64,000 nt of DNA from Microvelia longipes (taxonomy: Eukaryota > Arthropoda > Insecta > Hemiptera > Veliidae): NCBI GenBank assembly GCA_018340805.1, contig JACMZG010001870.1, positions 23,679,135-23,743,134 on the forward strand, in the 5' to 3' direction. How positions within the stretch are numbered: position 1 is the first letter of the stretch; each line of letters starts with the position of its first letter. The notes under the pieces are model-generated. The model was not told the origin of the DNA and made no database searches. It saw only the letters and a program-made list of their open reading frames with translations. Shown one piece after another: positions 22,872 to 63,649 of the stretch. The translations under genes were made by a program, and so were the position numbers.

Positions 22872-24165
22872 TCTGAACATGCAAATTCTCGTTCTGACTA
22901 TCTCCATTGCTTTAGTTATCAAATTTGTTGTATACATGACTCTTCATTGGTTTGGATTTGAAGTATCGCGCAATAATGAATCAAATTTTACTTTCAAAGC
23001 GTATTATTTAATTCGTTCACACGCGGTACTTGTCAGGGGGTTTAAACCCCTTTAGGGAGTTTAATCCAACTATATATACGAAACCCTCCCCCATAAAACT
23101 TGTTTTATTCTTACCAATTTACGGGTTATTTTTGTTTGTAATTACGACTGTTAATTAATCACAATAATTTTACGAATTTATTTAAATTTATTTGTGACTG
23201 TTTGATGAGATAAAAAATGCTCCGTAATCTGATAACTCATCCGATAAACGTGCTGCCAACTGTGGCGCAGGTTTTAAAGAAACCATAGAGATATATGTAT
23301 TACTAGAGGGATCCTGTTGGTTGAATTTTGAAACATCTAAAAAATAACCTGACTAACTTGGACTATTTATAAATAAAATGAACAGAACAAAACTACAGTA
23401 ACTTATATAGTATAACGTTTAAATACAAACCAAATCACAAAAATGTGCAAGAAGCCGAAAACAATTAATTTATTAAACCTTGACTCACTCTTGGAAGAGG
23501 TTTTCAATGAGGTTACACAGAGCACCTGAGAGCCCCAACATGATGAAGGAAGAAGTAAGTATTAAAAAGAAAGAAAGAAGTGTGTATTAAATTAAAAGAA
23601 ATTATAAAAGTACGTTGAAGTAACCTCTATTATGAACTGAATGCATGTTTGAAAGATGGAATCCTTAATGTTGTAATCTAGGCTTATTCCGCATCGCATA
23701 TATGTAATGAGTTTAGCATACATCTATCTCACCACCATATTTCAGATATACAACCAAACTAACCAGCAATACAAATCCTATATTGAATCTGGATATTTTT
23801 GTTATTGTAATGGAGTTAAAAACGTGGACAAGAATATTTAAAATTATTTGAAAGATCAATAATTTAACTTAAAATTATTATAGTTTGTGTAAATTTACTT
23901 CAATTGATTTATTTGTAAAGTTTTTAAGATCGAATGGACAGTTTTGTGGAGAATCCCATTTAAGGTATTTTTTAGAGACTGTTATGTCAATAAAAATCAT
24001 TAAACCAAGAAGTTCTGATCGATTTTTTGGGGAATAATTAATATTTTATGTTTAGATAAGAGGCCAGATTTAACCGAAAACTATAAAGAAAACTCTTTTA
24101 TATTAATTTTATATAGAAAACTCTGAGAGAATAATATAAGTGCTCGTTATAAATTCATCATTGAA
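22872..24165. other. upstream region of the TSR2-like gene
   Basis: AT-rich intergenic sequence. A short frame at 23,442-23,529 starts ATGTGCAAGAAG and is followed by a donor-like GAAGAA/GTAAGTATT near 23,552. This could be a non-coding or upstream-ORF exon, but no partner acceptor was identified. 23,030-23,100 contains a small TTTAAACCCC / AGGGAGTTTAA patch. Otherwise nothing recognised. Confidence 0.35.
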
Positions 24166-24663
24166 ATGGATACAACTGGACTTCTAGAAGTAAACGATTT
24201 TAATAATGTTATTGGTATTGTTTTTAACAATTGGACTGGTTTAAAATTAGCATTAGATCACGGATCTGGAGGGACACCTGTTGAAGCCAAAAATAAAATT
24301 GAAAATCTAGTAACCAACATCCGTAACATATTAGATAACAAAGGGGATTGTTATGATTTAATAGACGAATTGGAATTGATTTTAGACGAACAATTTTCCA
24401 CTATAGTTGAAGATAATTCGTGTGAAGAAGTTTCAAGTGAATTGATCGAATTATTTAAATTATGGAGTGAAAATAATCGTAACGATATAATAAACCGATT
24501 AAATGGTTTTAAAATTAAAGAATCTATATTGGTTCCCTTAAGTAGAATTAATGCTAGGCCCGTTAGAAGAATACCTGTTGAAAATGAAGAAGATATGGAC
24601 ACAGGAGATCAAGAAATGGATGAAGATTCTGAGTGGACTGTGGTTGAAAAAAAGAAGCGTTAA
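24166..24663 (+). CDS. TSR2: pre-rRNA-processing protein TSR2 homologue
   Basis: A 165-residue protein of the TSR2 family. In yeast and human, TSR2 is a chaperone for ribosomal protein eS26 (Rps26) and is needed for 20S pre-rRNA processing; it acts in nucleus and cytoplasm. Sequence support: residues 15-35 match the N-terminal W-T-x-L-x-L-A-x-x-x-G-x-G-G signature. Residues 65-85 match the E-L-E-x-x-L-x-E-x-F-x-T-x-V-E-D segment that precedes the acidic region. The C-terminus has the acidic stretch (D-M-D-T-G-D...) and ends W-T-V-V-E-K-K-K-R, like the conserved W-T-x-V-x-x-K-K tail of the family. Length is slightly below that of human TSR2. The ATG at 24166 is the first in frame and the frame is uninterrupted, so the gene appears intronless in its coding part. 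Poly(A) signals of the AATTAAA/AATAAA type follow near 24,773 and 24,949. Confidence 0.88.
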   Translation: MDTTGLLEVNDFNNVIGIVFNNWTGLKLALDHGSGGTPVEAKNKIENLVTNIRNILDNKGDCYDLIDELELILDEQFSTIVEDNSCEEVSSELIELFKLWSENNRNDIINRLNGFKIKESILVPLSRINARPVRRIPVENEEDMDTGDQEMDEDSEWTVVEKKKR

Positions 24664-25310
24664 GATACTACACATTTCAGCATTTTGTATCTTTAAGGAC
24701 AACCTTAAATGCCATTGTGTTCAAGAACACTTGGGTTGTTGTTACCAATTAAAATCAATGACATTTGACTGAATTAAAGAGTCAAAATGCTGCTGGATAC
24801 ACCATAGTCATCTTGATCTAACAAGTGGGGTTAAGTTCATTAAATATTTGGTTCTGAGCAAAATATCAAAACTGTAGGTAAAGGTAGTACTTCTCTTGTA
24901 ATTTCAATTCTTCTCATTTAAAGTCCAGCTTTAACCACATAGGACCAAAAATAAAAGCTATAAAGTTAAAGTGATTTTAAATATTTCTTAACTTGTGCCT
25001 TTATTTTGGATTTGTGAAGTTATTGGATTATACCAGCTTCCAGTATAGAGCTTACTGAAAAAATCCTGTATTTTCTTTAAGCTATTGTTTGACATATATC
25101 ATAGATTTTTGTTAAAAACCTCAAGAAAAAAATATTTTCATCAAAAATCTATATTTGTCTAACAGTAACTTAATAAAAAATTAGCTGCTTAGTGTGATAT
25201 TGGTATTAATATCTTAAGATTTAATGTTGTTTCTAAAGTATGCATTATGGTAACTTTTAAAAGTTACAAAAAGTGGTAACAAAATAACCATATTTGGTAA
25301 TAGAAAAAAG
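24664..25310. repeat. TSR2 3' flank; copy of a dispersed repeat with GGTAAC motifs
   Basis: 25,110-25,310 (CAAGAAAAAAATATTTT ... GCATTATGGTAACTTTTAAAAGTTAC ... AAGTGGTAACA ... ATTTGGTAA) resembles 39,240-40,020. This suggests a dispersed inverted-repeat family. The rest is probably the TSR2 3' UTR and flank. Confidence 0.45.
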
Positions 25311-25312
25311 TA

Positions 25313-25617
25313 ATTGTGCGAGAGACACCTAGGAAATGTAGCAAGCAAAATGCTATGCTACATCTGGGAACTGTTCCATCAATCAACTTTCGTTATCATT
25401 GATGGATCAACATAATGTCATGTCCCACTCTGATTCGTTACGTCTAACTCATGACAGAGCATGAACTCGGCGCCCTGATGAGTTAGATGTAACAAAACAG
25501 AGTGGGACATGACATTATGTCGAGCCATCAATGATGACGAAAGTCGAATGATGGAACAGTTCCCAGATGTAGCATTGCATTTTGCTTGTTACATTTCCTA
25601 GGTGTCTCTCCCACAAT
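25313..25617. mobile_element. 305-bp palindromic MITE with TA target duplication
   Basis: Nearly the whole element is two inverted arms of about 140-150 bp, starting ATTGTGCGAGAGACACC (25313) and ending GGTGTCTCTCCCACAAT (25617). The arms meet in a short centre near 25,450-25,480. TA flanks it at 25311-25312 and 25618-25619, as for Tc1/mariner-type insertions. No open reading frame. The arms differ at only a few positions. Confidence 0.85.
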
Positions 25618-27856
25618 TATATTATGTCAACTATTCATGTTCTGCAAAACTCGATAGTATCAAATGATACTATACTTTATTTATAAATAAAGAATTACTA
25701 TTATTATGTTAAAAAATATAAAAAATAATGGTAAATTTGAAATTGCAAGAGTCAAGTTACTAGAGGGAGGGCAGAAATCACTTTTGAAAATCTTAGACCA
25801 TGTTTTTCCTTTATTTTTAAGGATTTAATCTTGGCACATGTACTATCCAATATATGGCCTTTTTATGTGGCTCTAACCCTCCTTAACTCAAATTAGCTAT
25901 CCTATCTTGTATTTTATTAAACTTAGTTGACGCATCTATAATGAAACTTTATCATTGTGGCACACAATCTAAAGTTTTGACAATGGGTCTTACCATTGTG
26001 GTTTTGATCAGTTAACAGCCTGCCAAAAACGAGTGAGGTAAGCAATTCTATTGAAAAGTCAGCTTGAGAAGCATTAAGCTGTAGAACTAGCTGCTTAGCT
26101 CAAGAAATATTCAGTCATTAACTTTATCTAATTCAAATTGTTTTAAATTATATTACTATAAAAATTTATTTTTAAAAATAAATTTGACTTGGTCAAAATT
26201 TTAGTCTTATACAAAATTTTGATTCAATTTTTAAAAGGTTCTTTTTGTGGACTTATAAAAATAATACTTAAAAACAGATTAATTACACAGAAGACCTTTA
26301 TTTTTTAATATATAACAAATAACTAAGGCGCAATATGAAGTAGTTTGTAGATTATGTTTTTTTTAATTTCATATTATGTTAAACTCTGATAATGACTAAT
26401 TTTTAGTCGAAAGCTTATTTATTTATTATACGTTAAAAAATGAAGAACTTCTGTGTAATTAATCTATTTTTATTTAATTTAATTTGCACCTAGGGAAGTA
26501 TATCTGCTTTTAGTTTTAACTCCCTTGGCTGTGCCGTGAGAGCTAAACTTAGCTTCACTTGGGAGGAGAATTATCACTCCCAACAAGCCCCATGTAGCTT
26601 TAGGTTTAACTCGGTTTACTCCTAGAGCATAACTATTAATTTAGCATTCAGAAGAGTTTTTTTTTTTTTTTATTTAATGAGAAATAATTATTTGATTTGT
26701 ATTATACATACACAACACATCTCTCAAAAAGTTATCCAATAAACAGTTCGATTTTATGAATAGTTCTTAATGGACGTTATCAAACTGATGAATACTAAGA
26801 CTTAAGTCAAGATAAGAACTTTTACTTCTTTATCAATATTTCTGAAAAATATGTTTTTCCTCCATTCCACATAGAAAAGTCATTATTCTACACACAATTA
26901 AATTACTTAGTAAAATAAAAAAATCCTAATTAATATTGTAAGTGCATTGTATTAGTTTATTGTATATATAATATATTGATTTTTTATATAATAGTTTTTT
27001 TTAAATTAAATTGATCCTCTTTATTTACAAATGTTAAATGAGTGAAATAAAAAAAATCCTTTACAGTATTAGTGTGTCTACTGTAATAATAAGGATTTGG
27101 TGGCTGTGAACTACTGTAATTATGATTAAAGTAGTTTGACAGCCCCTAATAGTTTTGTACAGTACAAAAAATTGACTGCTACATTTATCTGATATTGTCT
27201 TAAATACGAATCGCTAGCATAGTATGTAATTTATAAAACTTTCACATGTTTAAGGTGGAGTGGGAATGGAAAATGAACTCAGTGTTGGGGACCTGACCTG
27301 GGTTCTGCTTTTATCAACAAGAAAACTTTTTAACAACCAAGGTCGGGCTTGGAGCTTTCACTGGGGGCTACATGTATTTGTTTCCTGCATGAATCTACAC
27401 GTGTAAAGGCTTGACTTAAAAGTCTGACTTATGGTCTATTTGTGCCACCTAGAAGGAAAATCTTTTAGACCACATTTACCCTTATTTGCTAAGTAATCAA
27501 GCATTTAATTACTTAAAGAAGAAATTGGACCCAAATGTTCCTTTCTAAGTGGAAAATGGATCCACTAAAGTTCATTTTGATATTGGTTGGTTCTGAATTT
27601 ATTGACTTTAAATACTTTGACAAGCTATATCTGTTTTTCAATATAATATTGAACGTGTAAAACTTTATGGCTATTTAACTTCTAATTTAATTGTTATTGA
27701 ACTAGAATTTCAAATAGATATTTAAAATTATAATCAAAAGTTTGTTTACATCTATCAACAATTTTATGCTTACCACATGGAATTTAAATAATGTGCTAGT
27801 ATTCTTATAATGATTAAAATTAATAAAAAATAGTCTGCCAAGTATGACTATAGGTC
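25618..27856. other. intergenic, nothing recognised
   Basis: AT-rich. A GC-richer patch at 26,480-26,640 and another at 27,250-27,440 have no readable domain and no partner in the window. Confidence 0.5.
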
Positions 27857-28475
27857 TTATACTTTGTATATCAATCTTGACATTATCATATTTATTCGAA
27901 GGTTGAGCATAGCGAGACCAAAATAATAAATATATAGTACTTCTTTTAAAGTATAATAATAAATGAATAAATTCAAAGAACACATTAGTTTATTCTAAAA
28001 ATTGAAAGTAGTTATTTTTCAGTTAATATCCTTTGAAATTGGGGTAAACCATTCAGTAAAAATGAAATAACCAATTGACAAATTGAAACCTTACCTCTCT
28101 AAGAGTGTTGTGATCAAGATGTGATTTTTTAATTTTGAAAACAGCTAGAAGAAGACGATTCTTCTGAAAAATTTCCATAAATCAAACAAATGTAGGGCTT
28201 TGAAAGATAACAATATTCTTTAGCTTTTCAGCAGGTAAAAAGCTATAAGGAGATATAAAGCACTATTTCTTTAAGCCGAAGAAATAATCTTAGAGTTAAT
28301 AGATTATCACTGCATGGACTGCTTTATCAAGATGGTTCATTCCCCCCCCCCTCCATTAGCTATCCAAATTTATCTATCTATGAACACCTGATATTGGTTT
28401 AGTAATTTTATATACCACTCAGGATTTATTTTCAACATGTTACTAAAAAATGTGAGTAGCAGGGAATATTTACAT

Positions 28476-28530
<55 letters not shown>

Positions 28531-29439
28531 CCACAATCCTTTACATTATGAAGCTTGATTTTTATCTCTTATATGTTATAATGACATAATCTATTCACTT
28601 CAGAATTGAGGTGAAATATCACATCTCAATTTATATATTGAGAAATTCTACTTCTTTCCCCAAACTACAGCCAAAATATTTATCAGACTCACACCCATTA
28701 TTCAGGCCTGTAAATATGTTGTGTTGTTTGATTTTTTAAACAAAGAATAAAAAGTGAAGTATATAGTATTAATAAAACACCCAAGTCTCTCCACATATAA
28801 TATTTATTGACAGTGCCGGGGAACGATGTAAGAAGTTTGCAAGGAGTCACTTGTTAGCTATGACAAATCGGATGCATTTGTCATAGCTAACAAATGACTC
28901 CTTACTACCATTCAACATTCGACGGCACTGATGATGACTGAAAGGTTAAAGCTGGCTCTGTATAATAAAAAGTGAATTTCTATGGATAATTTTAATAACC
29001 GAAAGAAACTTTACATTTGTTTAGCATATGTACAAAATTCCAAGTGTTAACGACAAATAGGTACTGAGGAATTTGTGAAATTATAAATAAGGTTTCAACT
29101 AGCACAGTCTCTCAAAAAAGTAATCCCAAAATAAAAATAATTATCAGTGTTGTATAATAATATAGTCATACCACCACCAACATTGAAACAGAACTGGAAT
29201 ATAAAGCGTTAAAATTAGAAAAGAAATACTGTCTTTTTATAAGATGAAGAGATATTAATGGACTGTAAAACAATTAATGCGAAAAAAAGGTTAATAAAAA
29301 GAAGACAGCAGTCCAAAAATAGTTAAAAAACAACTACCAGCTTTCAACCAGGGAGCCTGGTTGTCATCAGGGTAAATAGATTTATTAAAACATAAAACAA
29401 CAAGACTATATACTAATACTAAAGAAAACCAACATATAT

Positions 29440-29479
<40 letters not shown>

Positions 29480-29549
29480 ATATATATATATATAGGTAGC
29501 TAGTTATAATTATAATTAATCATTATATATATATATATATAATATATAT

Positions 29550-29604
<55 letters not shown>

Positions 29605-30471
29605 GTATTTGCTTCGATTATAGCAGAAGAATCTTAAATAATAAATTAACTAAATTACCTGTTCACCAAAAGACTCAACACAATAGGAAGAGAGGGCTAA
29701 ATACACAAATATTTTAAAAAAGTTAACAAACAAATAAATTGTTTCTACAGTGTTGTGATAATTAAAATAAAAAGCGATCACGGTTTGCATCATATTCATT
29801 AAAAATGAAACTTGGATTAGCCAAACTGACAAGTTAGTAACGCCATAACACCTGTTATATTCTATCATAAATTTAGTCAAATTTAAAAAATTATTACGAA
29901 CTTTCTTCAATAATCTTAAATCAGTGTATCTGTCATAAATACAATTATTTAAATCCTTAATTAGTTTCATATACTGTCCATTCACGCAACAAATTAAGTA
30001 AGAATTAAAAAATGATCTATAGCATAAAACAAAGGAGAAACAAAAATTCACTAAGTCAAGCCCACTGATATTAAAGTGCACCATCGAAATTATCTGTAGA
30101 ATTAAAGCAAAATAAAATAATAGCAAAGTTATTTTTAAAAGTTTTTTGTTAGAATATTTTTTGAAAAATAAATTTAAATTATATATAGAGTTAAAAGTTT
30201 CAAATTTTGATTTTAAAGTTGATAAATTTTCAATAAGGATTATTATAGTAATAATATCTTGCCCTGATAGAGAGAGTTTAAAGAATAAAGTGTTGTGGTG
30301 TGTAGCTCTCCTTCTAGATGGAATAGAGTATATTTTGAAAACATATAAAATAATATAAATTAATGGTAAATATTTTAAAATAGTATTTTGTTTTAATATA
30401 AGTGTGGAGTTCTCTCTTTTAAATAAGTAGGGGAATATGCCAGTATATTGAAAAATAAATTTTTGAAACAT
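27857..30471 (-). CDS. gustatory-receptor-like seven-transmembrane protein (3 exons)
   Basis: Proposed join (minus): exon 1 30471-29659 (271 codons), exon 2 28163-28095 (23 codons), exon 3 27994-27857 (45 codons plus stop), giving 339 residues. Donors are CAG/GTAATT and GAG/GTAAGG; acceptors are TTTTTCAG and TTTTTAG. Both introns are phase 0, the usual pattern near the C-terminus of insect Gr genes. Exon 1 has about six hydrophobic spans. Exon 2 (L-L-A-V-F ... L-D-H-N-T-L-R-E) resembles the family's intracellular segment before TM7. Exon 3 gives F-G-L-A-M-L-N followed by a hydrophobic run, as in TM7. The canonical T-Y-x5-Q-F end is absent and the protein stops about 8-10 residues early, so the locus may be a divergent receptor or a C-terminally truncated pseudogene. 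Grs are ligand-gated cation channels of chemosensory neurons. Family assignment is by topology and exon pattern, not by a search. Confidence 0.55.
28476..28530. repeat. (TA)n microsatellite
   Basis: TA array with one TTA interruption, in intron 1 of the Gr-like gene. Confidence 0.95.
28811..28930. repeat. 120-bp foldback element
   Basis: The ends are CAGTGCCG and CGGCACTG. Inside, the arms GGAGTCACTTGTTAGCTATG and its near-complement CATAGCTAACAAATGACTCC enclose a 7-nt loop near 28,870-28,876. It lies in intron 1 of the Gr-like gene. The class is unknown; no target duplication is clear. Confidence 0.75.
29442..29604. repeat. interrupted (TA)n microsatellite cluster
   Basis: Several TA blocks separated by TTATAATA and GGTAGCTAG segments, 50 bp downstream of the exon 1 donor of the Gr-like gene. 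Confidence 0.95.
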
Positions 30472-33400
30472 TTCTATCTAAAAAAAAAAAAATGAAATGA
30501 TTTACATTGCAATAAACCAATATGCATCATCACATATACACATCTCAACAAAGGAAAGCATTTTAATTATTTGTAATTCAATACAAATATTAATAGCGAG
30601 TTTCAACTAATAACTTAAAGAAATCTACAAAAGAGCACAAAGTATATAAAATGCAGTCCATAGTAAACTAATAACAGTTTAGGGATTTCAAAAATTTAAC
30701 CCTTAACTATAGATTTGCAGATATGTATACATTATTTAGATAGTTTTACAATAATTTTCTTAATTAATATTTGCTTTCTTGAAATTACATTAATTCAAAA
30801 TTAAAAAGATACAGAACTTAAAAAATTTACTAAATTGTTTCTTATTTAATGAATTATAAAAAAGTGATTTCACAAATTAAATTATTAAAAATTTATGAGA
30901 GATGAAATTAACTTAAGTGCTTTATAATTTTTATAATAGATAAATTAAAATAAGAAAAGATACCATTATTCAATTTTTATGTAACACATTTTCAAAAAGA
31001 GTATATGCCATTAGTGATACATTAGATTTTACTTCTAAATTAAAATAAAATAAAAGACAAGAATGAAACTAAAATGAAAGAATTGTTATTTACAGTAATA
31101 ATTTAAGTTCAAAGTAGTTTATGAATACTGCTGTATGTAGTAATAGGGGGAAAATTTTCTTACACAACACATTCAATTCAAAAAATTCAATAGCACTTTT
31201 AAAATATTTTTTTTTAAATTAACAGCATATTTTACAACCAAATGCATGACTATTAAGTTGTCATGAAGGTAATGGTTGTTCTTCAATTATTACTTCCCAC
31301 AACAAAAATTCATTTTTTAATCAAATTAAAATTCTTAAAAATTAACTTTGAAAAACTTTAAAAGCATACATTTTTTATTTATCTATTTCAATTCTATAAG
31401 TGGTCAGAAAGAAGTATAAAAAGCATAAACAGGAAAGGTATAACACATCAATCTAAAATGATAGAATACTAAAGAAAAAAAATCAAAGTCCATGAAGAAA
31501 TGTAAAATAAGCCATTGGGGATACTAAAAAAGGAAGACGTTACCTCTTCCATTTGGACCTGAAATGATTAAGAATACCCTTAAAAATGAAAATTTCTTAC
31601 ACAGGTATGTCATATGGGAAACATGTATTTATTTCATGTGCAAGACACAAAATAATATGCCAAACATTAAATTATCTTATGTAAGAGTTGTGCAGTTTTC
31701 TTCTCTTACATCAACTCTTCATTACCTGTAGTTTGATAGATTATGCCAACGTCTAAACTATGATAACATGGAAAACATGCATAAAATAAATTTTAAAACT
31801 TGGAATGGCATTAAAAACAAGGTGTCATAACACCATATACATGTATATCAGTTGGGAAGGACATCTCTATCTCTACCCTGGATAGCCCACTATCCTAAGC
31901 AGGCTATAATAAGTGGCTCTTAAGGGACCACGGGAAACCCTGCATGCACAGGGGCCCGCTAGGTGTCCACGTGATGAAAAATCACTAAATAAATGGCAAG
32001 ATGCCATGTAATAAAAATAGTATTGAGACAGCAAATAATACAAAACAACGACCAATACACAAGGGACTCAACACATACAAACACAGAAAAATTATCAGCT
32101 TGATTTGAACTTTGGTGTTTTAGTCAAGAACAGTAATGTTATATTTCAATTCCAGCATCAGTTCAATTATTCGGAACGATATGTATAAAGTGCTTCAGCA
32201 AAGTGAATCCAAAGACATACTCCAATATAAACGAATATAGCTTCATATTCTGAGGACAAACCAAGCAAGTCTCAAGTAGTAAAAATGAGGATATTGTTAA
32301 TAAGTCTGAGTAGTGAAATGAGTTGAAGTAGTGAATGAGGAAAAGTTCTAAGTAACCCCTAATCCAATATATTTATAATAATTAAAAATAATTTTGAATT
32401 TTTCATACACTCTTAATTATACCTGTGAACCATATGGATATCAAAAAACTAAAAAATGCTACGAAAATTCCAATAATAACACCACTCCACGAACAACAAC
32501 TTCAAAAGTAGAGACCAACATTTATTGATATCGAATGGAATAATAAATTTAATGTTATTAAATACAATTTATTTAAACTTACATTTATGAACACATATAT
32601 TTATTACAAATAAAATATGTACACAGATAACAATAAAAAATATTAAAAAATGCATAAAAACAGTTATAGAACAAAATTTATAGTATATTGAAATTTTGTT
32701 TTCACAAACATTAATAAAAAACATTTAGTTATCTTGATTGAATATTTTTTACGTATTTTTTATCAAATTTAATAAGTAAAACTTAAATTAAAAAAAATAA
32801 ATTAAAAAATGACAATTTCTATTTTCAAATTAAATTAACCTAACTATTATTTACAAAATAAATTATAATAAACAAAATACTTTTCATATCAATAGCAGTA
32901 GTTAGGGAAAAGTAAAAACAAACTTAATTGGACTAACGCTAAAATTATTAGCATGTGTAAATGTTAAAGTATTAAATATCATTTTTTAAATTATTAAACC
33001 TAATAAGGCACATAAGAAAGAAACAAATTAAATTAATCTAATTAAAATATGAAATTTTTTATTTATATTTGAAAATCAAAATTATTATAATTGAAAAGAG
33101 AAACAGTAATTAAATTATAACTCTTTATGCCTAATTCATTTCAAAACAGTGTACCCTAACACTAAGTAAATTATATTTTTTTCTTATTGATGATAAAAGT
33201 AATATTGTCAAGACCTGAAGGCAACACTGTTAAATTTACCCCCAATTTTAAACTACACATAAGGTTTTTAAATTTTTTGTAATACATATATATTTTTTCA
33301 ATGTATTATTTTCACTTTATTTTCATGTTTTGACTAATTCATAGAAGGATGTAAAACATGTAAAAACACTCTTAATTTATTTTTATTTATAAAGAAATTT

Positions 33401-35294
33401 ATTTGTAGATCCGCATGTAGAAAAATGGCAGTGAAAGTTTGTTAAGAATCCTACTTTTTTAACCTTCCACTCAGCCCTTGAAGAGTCAGAAAGATCATCC
33501 TCCTTTAACTGTCTATTCCTTAATTCATTTTTAGGATTGTAATAAAAATAAGATTAACTTTCTTCTGATAAATTTATGGGACTGAGCAGAACAATAATAT
33601 ATTTTAAACATAATTTTTAATAATAGGAAAAATTAAGTTTTCAACAATGCAAAAGTAATTTATGGATTTTTAAGCTATTTACCCTTCTATTGAAAATTGA
33701 ATTTATTTTCTAAATTATTGTATCAGTTTCTGTGTCAGAGTGAGAGGTATTTTTATTTATTGCAGCTAAATCCCTGCAGCCCACACAGTAATGTGTTTAT
33801 AATTGTTATATATAATTGTTTATTTTGTATGTAAATTATGTTATTTATTTACTTTATATAATAATATAATATAATAATCACTGTTATTTCACCTCCTAAC
33901 TCTCTTCTGAATATGTAAAAAACAAAATATTTGTTACAATATTTATCAATCGTTGCAGGGCCCAAGAGAAGAACAAATCAACTCACTTGATTGATGTGTA
34001 TTTTACAGGAATTAAAAGATGAGTAAGTGAGAGAGAGAGAGTTTGAAGGAGATAACATTGATAATTTTAATTTTATAAATCATAATTAACTTTATTAGAT
34101 CATTATAACTAATGGTTTTAAAAAATAACCGAATTTTAATAACTGCTGAAGATTATTTATTTTAAATAAATTAAATAATTAGGTTCATTAAGATTTTAGT
34201 CCTATCTAAAAACACTAACATATTGTGAGATATTCAAACATAAAATTATTATTTATTGCCTTCAAAACCAAATCATAATAAAATATAACTACACATCTAA
34301 TCAATTTATCTAATTGAATAATTTAAATATAAAGTACAATACAATTTAAATATAAAACATTCAATAATATTTACAATAAATATTTCAATAAAATAAATAG
34401 TTAAAAATATTTTTTTAAAAATTAATAGATGAATTCACTATTCTTTTTAATTCTAAAACATAAACAAAACCTCATTGAGGAGGCTATAATAAAAAGATAA
34501 GGTTATAAGGAGCAAAACTATCCCATACAATGAGATAGGCTATGATAGCTACAGCTATATATCTCTAAGAGATATACTACTAGTTATGTATCTCTTTTCT
34601 AAAAATTAATTACTGCAGTAATAACATTGACCAATCAACAAACCTATAAATAAATACCCAATAAATACCACCGCAAATAGCCATAAAATTAAGTATTCAA
34701 GAGTTTGTAAATCATGAAAACAGAATTAACAAAATTTTTATCTTGAAATAATTAAATTCAAATAAATAAGTTAATTATAAAAACAACAAAAATGGTATTT
34801 GCAACAAATGCATTAAATAATAGCAAAGTAAATTGTGCTAATTATATGAATTAAAGACAATGATTAAGTTTAACTGAATTATTTAAACAAAAATGAATTC
34901 ACATATATTTATTTATTTATGTGTATTTTTTTAGAATAATAAAAAGTAATAGAAAAGTTATTTTATTATTGTAATAATATATTTCTAGTATCATTATTTA
35001 GGTGGTATAAATTTATTTAATGTTCCACAAGGTAATATATTTAAAAGTCTCATGATTCACCAACTAAACCTTAGACTAAAAGCTCATAAACCCATCTACT
35101 AAAAAGCATAACTACAAAAGACACTAAATATTTTCTTTTCCCTTTCAGATCTTATAAATGAACAAATATAGACTACATACTACTATTTAATTTTTCAAAA
35201 GGACAGATACACACAAATTACAATAACAAAAATTCCACCAAACATTTGTTGCCCAAAAATGTTGGAATATTTAAAACACTTACAAGGAAATTTA
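30472..35294. other. intergenic between the Gr-like gene and papilin 3' end
   Basis: Strongly AT-rich with no coding signal. 31,855-31,975 is a GC-richer patch (GGGACCACGGGAAACCCTG region) that may be an antisense LINE 3' UTR. 32,255-32,360 resembles the tail of the 5S-bearing repeat (ATTCTGAGGACAAACC ... AGTTCTAAGTAACCCC). On the minus strand, AATAAA at about 35,012-35,017 is a candidate papilin poly(A) signal, 278 nt past the stop. Confidence 0.45.
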
Positions 35295-63398
<28,104 letters not shown>

Positions 63399-63649
63399 CT
63401 GGGGAAAAACCAAAAATTCAAAAATTAAGATTTAATGGACTGTGAGTTTAATTAAAACTAGGACTGCTGTCTTCATTATTATTCTTTCCACAAAAATTCA
63501 AAGTAAACACACAGTTTGGTAGTCACTTCGAGCATGAATAAGCATTTTAAGGCGCTACACAATAAAATATAATATCATTTATTATTATTTAAATGTTTGA
63601 AATACACACAGTACTATTCCTAAACTTTAAACTATACATTACTATATTT

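Noticed and set aside
27702..27983. 93-residue minus-strand protein
   Set aside because: Overlaps exon 3 of the Gr-like gene in another frame; the phase-0 frame joins to upstream exons and looks like TM7.
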